Origin: an uncultured Lachnospiraceae bacterium
GTDB lineage: Bacteria > Bacillota > Clostridia > Lachnospirales > Lachnospiraceae
Length of the DNA: 33,956 nucleotides
Assembly (NCBI GenBank): GCA_910579285.1
Contig: CAJTTT010000032.1
Span: forward strand, 286 to 34,241
Reading direction: 5' to 3'
In this document: positions 24,353 through 31,925 of the stretch, one piece after another
How the letters are laid out: each line of letters opens with the position of its first letter
Position numbering within the stretch: the stretch's first letter is position 1
Translations under genes and position numbers: made by a program
Notes under the pieces: model-generated
What the model saw: the letters and a program-made list of their open reading frames with translations, nothing else
Databases searched by the model: none
What the model was told of the DNA's origin: nothing

Positions 24353-25603
24353 TTACAATTCCGCTTCCTCAATCTTGTGGATCAGAAGCCCGCTCCGAAG
24401 TTTTGGTTCAAACCAGGTAGATTTCGGAGGCATCAGCTTTCCGGCATCCGACACCGCAAACAGCTCATGGATATCTGTTGGAAACATGGCAAAAGCCGCC
24501 AGCGCATCCGTATGTACTCTGCGTTCCAGCTCCGCAAGTCCTCTGATGCCGCCCACAAAGTCGATCCGCTCATCCACCTTCGGGTCCACAATGCCAAACA
24601 CAGGCTCCAGAAGCCTCTTTTGCAGGACTGCCACATCCAGATCCTCCACCGGGTCTCCTGTATAGCACTTGTCATCGACCGTGAGCCGGTACCATTCATC
24701 CCGGTAATACATACCAATCTCGCCCTTCGTCTTAGGCTTATACGGCTCTTTCCCCATCTTTTCCAGTGCAAACGCTTCTTTCACCCGATCCAGAAAGCCG
24801 CTTTCGTCAAAATCCGTTCCTGGTTTCACTACCCGGTTGTAATCCATAATCATAAGCTGGTCATCCGGGAACAGAACCGACAGAAAATAGTTAAATTCTT
24901 CTTTCCCCGTATAGTCGGAAAATGCCGCTCTTCTTTTCTTGGAAACCCGCACCGCCGAAGCGCATCTGTGGTGGCCGTCAGCAATATAAATGGCATCCAC
25001 CTGCAAAAAAGCGTTTCTGATCCGCTCCACGGCCTCCGCCTCATTGATCACCCAGAGCCTGTGGGCAATGCCGTCCGCCTCCTTAAAATCATAGACAGGT
25101 TTTCCCGCCATAGCCCGCGAGACCTCGCGCTCAATCTCCTCTCTTCTGCGGTATGCCAGAAAAATCGGGCCGGTCTGGGCGCTGCACACGTCCACATGCC
25201 TGATGCGGTCCGCCTCTTTATCCGCCCGGGTATTCTCGTGTTTTTTAATCACCTGCGAATCATAATCGTCCACGGAGGCACAGGCGCCGATTCCCACCTG
25301 GGATCTGCCATCCATAATCAGCTCATAAACATAATATGCCGCTTTTTCCTCCTGCACAAAAAACCCGTCCTCAATCATCTGGCCGAGCATATCCCGCGCC
25401 TTCTCATAAACCTCCGGCGCGTACATGTCATACCCTTCCGGGAACTGTGTCTCCGGCCTGTCTATCCGAAGAAATGTGTAATCGTCCCCCTTTACAACCT
25501 CTCTGGCCTCTTTTCTATTGTAAACATCGTAGGGCAGCGCCGCGATCCTCTCTGCCAGATCTGCCCGGGGCCTGACTGCCCGAAATGGTATGATATCTGC
25601 CAT
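24353..25603 (-). CDS. DUF1015 family protein
   Basis: 416 residues, soluble. Family marks: ADIIPFRAVRP at the start, LPYDVYNRKEAREVV (23-37), KKHENTRADKEADR (120-133) and YIADGHHRCASAV (206-218). The GHHR motif resembles that of ParB-like proteins and of the archaeal ADP-dependent serine kinase SerK, which suggests a nucleotide-linked activity on a small molecule, but this is inference. DUF1015 genes often lie beside serC/serA in Clostridia, and here both are within 3 kb. The AAGGAG site is 6 bases before the ATG. It appears to head a unit with glgB and mscS. Confidence 0.88.
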   Translation of the reverse strand: MADIIPFRAVRPRADLAERIAALPYDVYNRKEAREVVKGDDYTFLRIDRPETQFPEGYDMYAPEVYEKARDMLGQMIEDGFFVQEEKAAYYVYELIMDGRSQVGIGACASVDDYDSQVIKKHENTRADKEADRIRHVDVCSAQTGPIFLAYRRREEIEREVSRAMAGKPVYDFKEADGIAHRLWVINEAEAVERIRNAFLQVDAIYIADGHHRCASAVRVSKKRRAAFSDYTGKEEFNYFLSVLFPDDQLMIMDYNRVVKPGTDFDESGFLDRVKEAFALEKMGKEPYKPKTKGEIGMYYRDEWYRLTVDDKCYTGDPVEDLDVAVLQKRLLEPVFGIVDPKVDERIDFVGGIRGLAELERRVHTDALAAFAMFPTDIHELFAVSDAGKLMPPKSTWFEPKLRSGLLIHKIEEAEL

Positions 25604-25646
25604 AAATTTCTCCTTCTTTCCTGCATTTCGCAGAATGCTATTATTT

Positions 25647-25675
25647 ATTTTAACAAATAAAACTGGGCATCACAA
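25647..25675 (-). promoter_or_regulatory. Probable promoter of the DUF1015-glgB-mscS unit
   Basis: Minus-strand TTGTGA (25675-25670), 17 bases, TAAAAT (25652-25647), 44 bases before the DUF1015 ATG. Confidence 0.5.
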
Positions 25676-25704
25676 GGGATTTGTGATATTATTGACAGGT
25701 AATG

Positions 25705-25829
25705 AGCAGTGCGCCGGCATAGAAATAAAGGAAGCGGGGAGCTTGCTCACCGGTGCATTTATTTCTATGCCGGCATAGGGCGAAGCCCTCAAACGAGAAA
25801 TGCCGCAGGCATTTCGAGTGTGCACTGCT
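25705..25829. repeat. 125-bp hairpin-rich dispersed element
   Basis: Outer ends AGCAGTGC (25705-25712) and GCACTGCT (25822-25829) are inverted repeats. Inside is a perfect 17-bp inverted repeat, GCCGGCATAGAAATAAA (25713-25729) and its complement at 25758-25774, then two small hairpins, GGGC-GAA-GCCC and GAAATGCC-GCA-GGCATTTC. No coding capacity of note. It fills the space between the divergent DUF1015 gene and the small gene at 25871. A shorter relative is at 20431-20470. Probably a MITE-like or REP-type element. Confidence 0.6.
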
Positions 25830-25870
25830 ATGAAAAGAAAGGCAAAATCTATCAAGAAAGGAAGATGCAC

Positions 25871-26155
25871 ATGACAAGCGAAGAACAGAAAATTCTGGAT
25901 CGTATCAACGCCTACGCGGAAGAAGCCCTCGCGGACATTGATCCCCAGAAAACCAGAATTTCATTTCAGTTAGAAGCCTTAAAACCTATTATGCAGGAAA
26001 TTGCGGAGGAAACCGGGAAATCCGTGGAGGACATCTTCATCCTCTATATGGATCTCGCAAGCGAGTCCGCTGTGGAGGCCGACAAAAAGCTGCAGGCCAC
26101 CCTGGATGAAGCGGAGAACGCTGATTTTTCGTCCATCGCCAACCGTCTGAATTAA
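25871..26155 (+). CDS. Small acidic hypothetical protein
   Basis: 94 residues, soluble, predicted mostly helical and rich in Glu, Asp and Ala. It begins MTSEEQKILDRINAYAEEAL and contains EIAEETGKSVEDIFILYMDL. I do not recognise the family. The ATG at 25871 is preferred because AAAGGA lies 8 bases upstream; an ATG two codons earlier is too close to it. A good terminator follows at 26175. It is one of only three plus-strand genes here and is flanked upstream by a dispersed repeat, whose right end may have supplied or disrupted its promoter. Length, start site and terminator support a real gene. Confidence 0.7.
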   Translation: MTSEEQKILDRINAYAEEALADIDPQKTRISFQLEALKPIMQEIAEETGKSVEDIFILYMDLASESAVEADKKLQATLDEAENADFSSIANRLN

Positions 26156-26174
26156 GGCGCCCCATACACAGAAT

Positions 26175-26206
26175 AAGGGTCTGTCGGATTTTACCGGCAG
26201 ACCCTT
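26175..26206. terminator. Bidirectional terminator between the small gene and serA
   Basis: AAGGGTCTGTCGG (26175-26187) pairs with CCGGCAGACCCTT (26194-26206) with one G-U pair, between the convergent stop codons at 26155 and 26221. Confidence 0.8.
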
Positions 26207-26220
26207 TATGATTGTATGAC

Positions 26221-27384
26221 TTACTTCACCACTCTCACCCGGAACACACCTTCGATGGACTGAAGCTTTTCAATAATCTCTTCGGATGCAGGCGTCTCGA
26301 TATCCAGCATCGTGTAAGCCACCTCTCCCCTTGACTTGTTCATCATATCGGAGATGTTGATGTTGTTGTCGCCGAAGCAGGCGGTAAACTTGGTAATCAT
26401 GTTGGCAATATTCTTATGGAAAACAGCCACACGGCCTGCCTGCTCGCAGATACCCATATCGCACTTCGGATAGTTCACGCTGTTGGCAATGTTACCGTTC
26501 TCCAGATAATCCTTCATCTGCTTCACGGCCATCACTGCACAGTTATCCTCGGACTCCTCCGTGGAAGCCCCCAGATGAGGAATCACGATACAACCCTCCT
26601 GCCCCGCTGTGACAGGATTCGGGAAATCGGATACATACTTTCTCACCTTACCCGCCTTAATGGCGCCCAGAACAGCCTTTTCATCCACCAGAAGGTCTCT
26701 CGCAAAGTTTAAGAGAATCACGCCGTCCTTCATCTGGTCGAGCGCTTCCTGATTGATCATTCCCTTCGTTGCATCCATCAAAGGCACATGAATCGTGATG
26801 ATATCGCACTCCGCGTAGATCTCCTCCACATGGAGCACATGCTTTACGTCACGGCTCAGATTCCATGCCGCATCCACGGACACATAAGGATCGTAGCCGT
26901 ACACTTCCATGCCGAGATGCTTCGCCACATTGGCCACCTTCACGCCGATAGCGCCCAGACCGATGATTCCAAGCTTCTTGCCCTGGATCTCCGTCCCTGC
27001 GAAATTCTTCTTCGCCTTCTCCGCATCCTTCGCGATATTCTCATCGGCCACGTTCGCCTTCACCCACTCGATACCGCCGGCCACATCACGGGACGCCAAG
27101 AGCATGCCTGCAATCACCAGCTCCTTCACGCCGTTCGCATTGGCGCCGGGCGTATTAAACACTACGATACCTTTCTCCGCGCATTTGTCCAGCGGAATGT
27201 TGTTGACCCCTGCGCCCGCACGGGCGATGGCCAGAAGGTTTGCCGGCAGCTCCATGTCATGCATGGCCGCGCTTCTCACCAGAATGCCGTCCGCCTCCTC
27301 TATTGCATCTGTCTTTTCATACTGCCCGCTGAATTTCTCCAGACCCACCTGTGCGATGGGATTTAAGCAATGATATTTAAACAT
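26221..27384 (-). CDS. serA: D-3-phosphoglycerate dehydrogenase
   Basis: 387 residues. First step of serine synthesis, oxidising 3-phosphoglycerate with NAD+. Nucleotide fold with GIIGLGAIGVKVA (GLGAIG 142-147), active-site NFARDLLVDE and PHLGASTEESEDNC, and a C-terminal ACT domain (about 317-387) that likely senses serine. It is the short form, with no intervening domain between the NAD and ACT parts. The usual arginine-glycine of NxxRGxxVDE is Arg-Asp here, which I believe is common in Clostridia. It follows serC by 82 bases and ends at the bidirectional terminator. Confidence 0.94.
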   Translation of the reverse strand: MFKYHCLNPIAQVGLEKFSGQYEKTDAIEEADGILVRSAAMHDMELPANLLAIARAGAGVNNIPLDKCAEKGIVVFNTPGANANGVKELVIAGMLLASRDVAGGIEWVKANVADENIAKDAEKAKKNFAGTEIQGKKLGIIGLGAIGVKVANVAKHLGMEVYGYDPYVSVDAAWNLSRDVKHVLHVEEIYAECDIITIHVPLMDATKGMINQEALDQMKDGVILLNFARDLLVDEKAVLGAIKAGKVRKYVSDFPNPVTAGQEGCIVIPHLGASTEESEDNCAVMAVKQMKDYLENGNIANSVNYPKCDMGICEQAGRVAVFHKNIANMITKFTACFGDNNINISDMMNKSRGEVAYTMLDIETPASEEIIEKLQSIEGVFRVRVVK

Positions 27385-27414
27385 CGGACTTATCCTTTCT
27401 ATACACTATAATTT

Positions 27415-27470
27415 CAAACATCTCCGAGTTTGCGGGACAGCTCCCGCGAAAGGAATCTCAAAGAGATTAC
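27415..27470 (-). repeat. Two-hairpin repeat in the serC-serA spacer
   Basis: GCGGGA (27432-27437) pairs with TCCCGC (27442-27447), and AATCTC (27454-27459) with GAGATT (27463-27468). The second hairpin includes the serC stop codon. The overall plan and the minus-strand CTCGGA end match the spacer at 2081-2136. Confidence 0.45.
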
Positions 27471-28543
27471 TTCTGCTCAAATTCTCTCATAAAGGCAACC
27501 AGCTTCTCCACGCCCTCTATCGGCATTGCATTGTAGATGCTGGCACGCATACCGCCCACGGTTCTATGTCCTTTCAGATTCACAAACCCGGCCGCTGTCG
27601 CCTCCTTGATGAACTTGGCGTCCGTCTCCTCATCTCCCGTCACGAAAGGCACATTCATAAGAGATCTGTCCTCTTTTCTGACCGTGCCCTTAAAGAGACT
27701 GCTCTCATCGAGGAAATCGTAGAGAATTTTCGCCTTTTTCTCGTTTAATGCTTTCATCGCCTCAAGGCCGCCGTTTTTCAAAAGCCACTTGAATACCTTG
27801 CCGCAAATATAAATGCCATAGCTGGGAGGGGTATTGTACAGAGATTCATTGTCCGCATGCACCTTAAACTTCATCATGGTCGGCGTGCCAGGCAGCGTCT
27901 CGTCCGTCAGCAGATCCTCTCTGATAATCACAACCTGTGTGCCCGCAGGGCCGACATTCTTCTGCACGCCCGCGTAAACCAGGCCATACTTCGTCACATC
28001 CATAGGCTCTGACAGGAAACAGGAAGACACATCGGAAACCAGAATTTTACCTTTGGTATTCGGCAGCGTATGATATTTGGTGCCGTAAATCGTATTGTTC
28101 TCACAGATATAGACATAATCCATATCATCTGTTATTGGAAGATCGGAGCAATCGGGAATATAGGAGAAAGTCTCATCCGCAGAGGACGCCAGTTCCACGG
28201 CTTCGCCGTAAATCTTTGCCTCCGCAAAAGCCTTCTTTGCCCACTGCCCGGTCAGAATATAACCCGCCTTGCGGTTCTTCATCAGATTCATGGGCACCGA
28301 CGCGAACAAAAGGCTTGCGCCGCCCTGTAAAAACAGTACCTTATAGTTATCGGGAATGTTCAGGAGCGTGCGCAGATCCGCCTCCGCCTCCTTGATGATC
28401 GTGTCATACACCTTAGACCGATGGCTCATCTCCATGACCGACATCCCTGATCCCTTGTAATCAAGCATCTCCTCCGCCGCTTCTCTTAGCACCTCTTCCG
28501 GCAAAACTGCAGGTCCCGCTGAAAAATTATACACTCTGGACAC
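27467..28543 (-). CDS. serC: Phosphoserine aminotransferase
   Basis: 358 residues. PLP enzyme converting 3-phosphohydroxypyruvate and glutamate to phosphoserine. VYNFSAGPAVLPEEVL at the N-terminus is the family signature; the PLP lysine is Lys195 in AGVQKNVGPAG. The start codon is GTG at 28543 behind GGAGGAG. A consensus promoter lies about 50 bases upstream and serA follows. serB (phosphatase) is not present. Confidence 0.96.
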   Translation of the reverse strand: MSRVYNFSAGPAVLPEEVLREAAEEMLDYKGSGMSVMEMSHRSKVYDTIIKEAEADLRTLLNIPDNYKVLFLQGGASLLFASVPMNLMKNRKAGYILTGQWAKKAFAEAKIYGEAVELASSADETFSYIPDCSDLPITDDMDYVYICENNTIYGTKYHTLPNTKGKILVSDVSSCFLSEPMDVTKYGLVYAGVQKNVGPAGTQVVIIREDLLTDETLPGTPTMMKFKVHADNESLYNTPPSYGIYICGKVFKWLLKNGGLEAMKALNEKKAKILYDFLDESSLFKGTVRKEDRSLMNVPFVTGDEETDAKFIKEATAAGFVNLKGHRTVGGMRASIYNAMPIEGVEKLVAFMREFEQK

Positions 28544-28593
28544 TTTTCTCTCCTCCCGTCCTCATTCGTTTCCATATACAAAAACCAAAATCC

Positions 28594-28622
28594 ATTTTAC
28601 GCCCTTCTGGCACTTTAGTCAA
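28594..28622 (-). promoter_or_regulatory. Promoter of serC-serA
   Basis: Minus-strand TTGACT (28622-28617), 17 bases, TAAAAT (28599-28594), 51 bases before the serC GTG. Confidence 0.7.
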
Positions 28623-28651
28623 TTACTTTGTTAAATAATACGGGCACGGAC

Positions 28652-28682
28652 GCTCAGCCGCGTCAATTCGCTCTGGCTGAGC
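28652..28682 (-). repeat. Hairpin repeat at the L,D-transpeptidase stop codon
   Basis: GCTCAGCC (28652-28659) pairs with GGCTGAGC (28675-28682). With the stop codon the minus strand reads TAACAGCTCAGCCAGA, the same string as after the PAS/GGDEF gene at 3120. It lacks a U run, so it is at best a weak terminator. Confidence 0.45.
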
Positions 28683-28684
28683 TG

Positions 28685-30082
28685 TTAATAGAACATCACC
28701 ACAGGCGTGCCCACTTCCGCCATGTCGAAAAGCTGTTCCATCGCAGCGCGGGGGGTATTGATACAGCCGTGGGACCCGTTGGTCTGGTAAATCGTACCGC
28801 CAAACGTTCCACGCCAGGAAGCATCGTGAATGCCGATATTTCCTTTCACCGGCATCCAGAAGTCTACCGGGGAAGCATAATCCCGGCCCCGCAAAACACG
28901 GTTTTTCTGCTTCGCATACACAAAATTCACCCCGGAGGGCGTTCCCATCCTGCGGGAAGTGTTTCCTGTCACAATGGGCGTGTCTATCGTCAATACACCG
29001 TCCACATAATAGTACATTTTTTGCTCGGACATATCCACTTCTATGTAAGTAGAACCGATATCCCGGCTGCCCTTCTCCCATGCCTCCTGTGTGTAAGCCG
29101 GCTCATGCAGCTCTCTCTTTTTACCGTGAAATGCCTGTGTCAGATAGGCTTTCTCCGCCTCCTGATCTATTTTATTGCCGTAGAGTCCGCCCTCCACCGT
29201 CACCACATCTCCCCTGGTGGCCTGGAACTGTCTGCTCGCGCCCACGGTATCATACTTCGCCGCCAGATCCTCCACAAAATCATCTATCGCATGTTCCTTT
29301 AGCTGAAACTCTCCCGCTTCATCAAATAAAAAACGGCCGTTATCATCTACCGCAATCCAATCGCAGACTACCGAGGCATCCACTGGGATCTTCTCTTCCC
29401 CCATCTGATAAACAATGCCGCAGTCCTGAAAGTTTTTCAGCTTTTCCCAAATGTCCAGCGTTTCCCGCATCTGTGCCGTCAGTTCCAGATCATGGTAACA
29501 TCCCTCGTCCGGCAGAGAAACCTCGCTCTTTGATTCCTCAATTGCGGAGAGCACCACGCCTCTCGCCTGCTCGACAAAGAGAACATCCGTTCTTTCATTC
29601 ACAAGCGTATATCCCTGCGGCGTACGGGTAATCGCCACTCTGCGTTCCTTATCCGTCCGTTTATCCTGGCAGATGGGCAGTGCATCAAAGCAGGCCTCAA
29701 ACGCCTCCCTGTCGTAGGAAACCACCGGCAGCAGCTCCACCTGATGCCCGCCAATCAGGCTGTCAATCCACATCCACGGATTCTGCCGTTTCTGATAGAT
29801 CTCCAGCGCTTTCTTAAAATCAAACTGATAAGAAATATCCTCCGCCGATATCACATAGGAGCTGCCGTCTTTATCCTTCACGGTGACGCCCTCATATGCA
29901 AACTGCTTTACCAGCTCATCGTTTACCTCCTGGATGCTCCTGCCGGTACAGTAAATCCCATTGATCCATGTACCATAGGTAAACGCGTTATGGTAGTACA
30001 CGGCAAGCCCCACATAGGTCGCCATCAGACTGACTGTGACGATGCCCAGAATGACCGCCATATGCTTTAGTAATCTTTTCAT
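28685..30082 (-). CDS. L,D-transpeptidase with PG-binding module
   Basis: 465 residues. One N-terminal membrane helix (about 9-30) anchors it outside the cell. A PG_binding_4-like region (about 110-330) is followed by a YkuD catalytic domain (about 340-465) ending in SHGCINTPRAAMEQLFDMAE, with the catalytic Cys440 and His438; GIHDASW upstream is also conserved. It would form 3-3 or protein crosslinks in peptidoglycan, which resist ordinary beta-lactams. It lies 26 bases after ilvB with no terminator between them, probably fortuitous cotranscription. Confidence 0.93.
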   Translation of the reverse strand: MKRLLKHMAVILGIVTVSLMATYVGLAVYYHNAFTYGTWINGIYCTGRSIQEVNDELVKQFAYEGVTVKDKDGSSYVISAEDISYQFDFKKALEIYQKRQNPWMWIDSLIGGHQVELLPVVSYDREAFEACFDALPICQDKRTDKERRVAITRTPQGYTLVNERTDVLFVEQARGVVLSAIEESKSEVSLPDEGCYHDLELTAQMRETLDIWEKLKNFQDCGIVYQMGEEKIPVDASVVCDWIAVDDNGRFLFDEAGEFQLKEHAIDDFVEDLAAKYDTVGASRQFQATRGDVVTVEGGLYGNKIDQEAEKAYLTQAFHGKKRELHEPAYTQEAWEKGSRDIGSTYIEVDMSEQKMYYYVDGVLTIDTPIVTGNTSRRMGTPSGVNFVYAKQKNRVLRGRDYASPVDFWMPVKGNIGIHDASWRGTFGGTIYQTNGSHGCINTPRAAMEQLFDMAEVGTPVVMFY

Positions 30083-30108
30083 ACCTAAACCTTCAACTTC
30101 TTTTCACG

Positions 30109-31779
30109 CTATTTGAGATCACCCGCGTCAAAAGCCTCACTGATAGGCGCGCCTGCGGGCACCATAGGAAATACCTTGTCATCCTCTGGTATCACGCAAT
30201 TTAATAACACAGGTTTTTTTAAGGCGATGGCCCTCTCAACTGCAGGCGCCACATCCTCCTTCTTTGTCACGAGGATTGCCTCACAGCCAAGTCCTTCCGC
30301 CACTTTGCAGAAATCGACGCCATCGTCCAGAACCGTCTGGGAATACCGTTTCCCGTAGAACAGTGTCTGCCACTGTCTCACCATTCCAAGCACATGGTTG
30401 TTAATCACAACCTGAATGATCGGTATATTGTACCGGCTTGCCGTGGCCAGCTCATTCATATTCATGCGGAAACATCCGTCGCCCGCAATGTTGATGCAGA
30501 TTTTATCCGGCTTACCCATCTTTGCTCCGATGCAAGCGCCAAGACCATAGCCCATCGTGCCGAGGCCGCCGGATGTAAGAAGAGTGCGGGGGCTGGAATA
30601 CTTGTAATACTGTGCCGCCCACATCTGGTGCTGCCCCACATCCGTGGTGATGATGGCGCCGCCGCCAGTCACCCGGTCGATCTCCTCCATAATGTAAGGG
30701 CAGGAAAGCGCCCCGTCGTCATAATTCAAGGGATATTTCTTTTTCAGTTCCGCAATATGTGTCATCCACTCCTGATGGGACTGCTGAGAAATCCTCTCAT
30801 TCAACCGGGAAAGCACATCCTTCAGATCTCCCACCAAAGAAACATCCGTCTTGATGTTCTTGTTGATCTCCGCCGCATCCACATCAATGTGCAGTACCTT
30901 CGCATGCTCCGCAAATTTCTTCGGATTTCCCACCACACGGTCCGAGAAACGCGCGCCGAGGGCAATCAGCAGGTCACACTCGCTGACGCCGAAATTGGAA
31001 GTCTTTGTGCCGTGCATACCGATCATGCCCGTGTATCTCCCGTCATGGCCGTCCACAACGCCCTTCCCCATCAGCGTATCGCACACCGGCGCATCCGCCA
31101 GCTCCGCAAAGGTTCTCACTTCCTCAGATGCCTCAGAGATGACTGCACCGCCGCCCACATAGATAAAAGGCTTTTTTGCATTCTCCAGAAGGCGCACAGC
31201 CTCTGTGAGCTCCTCCTCTGTATAGCTACCCGCCTTCTCCGCCTTTTCCGGCGTCTTTTTCTCATATTCACAGGTATTTGCCGTCACATCTTTCGTGATA
31301 TCCACAAGTACCGGTCCCGGTCTGCCGCTTCGCGCGATGGCAAATGCCTTTCTGAGGGTATCTGCCAGAATCGTCACATCTTTTACTATATAATTATGTT
31401 TGGTAATGGGCATGGTGATTCCTGCGATATCCACTTCCTGAAAAGAATCCTTTCCCAGAAGGGGAAGATTTACATTGCAGGTAATGGCCACCACGGGCAC
31501 TGAATCCATATAAGCTGTTGCAATTCCCGTCACCAGATTGGTCGCGCCCGGGCCGCTGGTTGCCAGACAGACGCCAACCCTGCCGGTGGCTCTGGCATAA
31601 CCGTCTGCCGCATGAGCCGCTCCCTGCTCATGTGACGTCAGAATATGTTTGATTTCCTCACTGTGCTGATACAGCGCATCGTACACATTTAGGATCGTGC
31701 CGCCGGGATAGCCGAACACTGTGTCCACTCCCTGCTCTTTCAGACATTCCACTACGATCTGCGCACCTGTCAATACCAT
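30109..31779 (-). CDS. ilvB: Acetolactate synthase, large (catalytic) subunit
   Basis: 556 residues. ThDP enzyme joining two pyruvates, or pyruvate and 2-oxobutyrate, in valine/leucine and isoleucine synthesis. Catalytic Glu51 in HEQGAAHAADGYARATG; ThDP/Mg site GDGCFRMNMNELATASRYN...VVINN in the C-terminal third. MVRQWQ near the C-terminus is typical of the biosynthetic anabolic form. GGAGGAG precedes the ATG. No regulatory subunit gene (ilvN/ilvH) is in this window. It follows ilvD by 127 bases. Confidence 0.95.
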   Translation of the reverse strand: MVLTGAQIVVECLKEQGVDTVFGYPGGTILNVYDALYQHSEEIKHILTSHEQGAAHAADGYARATGRVGVCLATSGPGATNLVTGIATAYMDSVPVVAITCNVNLPLLGKDSFQEVDIAGITMPITKHNYIVKDVTILADTLRKAFAIARSGRPGPVLVDITKDVTANTCEYEKKTPEKAEKAGSYTEEELTEAVRLLENAKKPFIYVGGGAVISEASEEVRTFAELADAPVCDTLMGKGVVDGHDGRYTGMIGMHGTKTSNFGVSECDLLIALGARFSDRVVGNPKKFAEHAKVLHIDVDAAEINKNIKTDVSLVGDLKDVLSRLNERISQQSHQEWMTHIAELKKKYPLNYDDGALSCPYIMEEIDRVTGGGAIITTDVGQHQMWAAQYYKYSSPRTLLTSGGLGTMGYGLGACIGAKMGKPDKICINIAGDGCFRMNMNELATASRYNIPIIQVVINNHVLGMVRQWQTLFYGKRYSQTVLDDGVDFCKVAEGLGCEAILVTKKEDVAPAVERAIALKKPVLLNCVIPEDDKVFPMVPAGAPISEAFDAGDLK

Positions 31780-31867
31780 GTTTTCTCCTCCTGCCTGTTA
31801 TTGTAAAATCACGCTTGTTATTTTTCTTCAAATTGATGCGGACAATGCTGCTTTTTGGCATTCTCCT

Positions 31868-31925
31868 GTGTGAAGCTTGAAAACACTTAGCGAGGTTCTT
31901 TCAAGCTTAGTGTTTTCCTTCACAC
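31868..31925 (-). other. Long inverted repeat overlapping the ilvD stop
   Basis: On the plus strand GTGTGAAGCTTGAAAACACT (31868-31887) pairs with AGTGTTTTCCTTCACAC (31909-31925), with a three- or four-base bulge. In RNA from ilvD the stem contains the last five codons and starts at the stop codon. No U run follows on the minus strand. It might stabilise the ilvD end or attenuate ilvB. Confidence 0.5.

Noticed and set aside
23420..25660. 746-codon plus-strand open frame
   Set aside because: Antisense to glgB and DUF1015, which have full family motifs; the frame's composition (His/Arg/Leu/Ile-rich) is typical of a shadow.
31658..31861. 67-codon minus-strand frame before ilvB, possible leader peptide
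   Set aside because: It overlaps the ilvB start by over 120 bases, its AGGAG is too close to the ATG, and it is not rich in Ile, Leu or Val codons.
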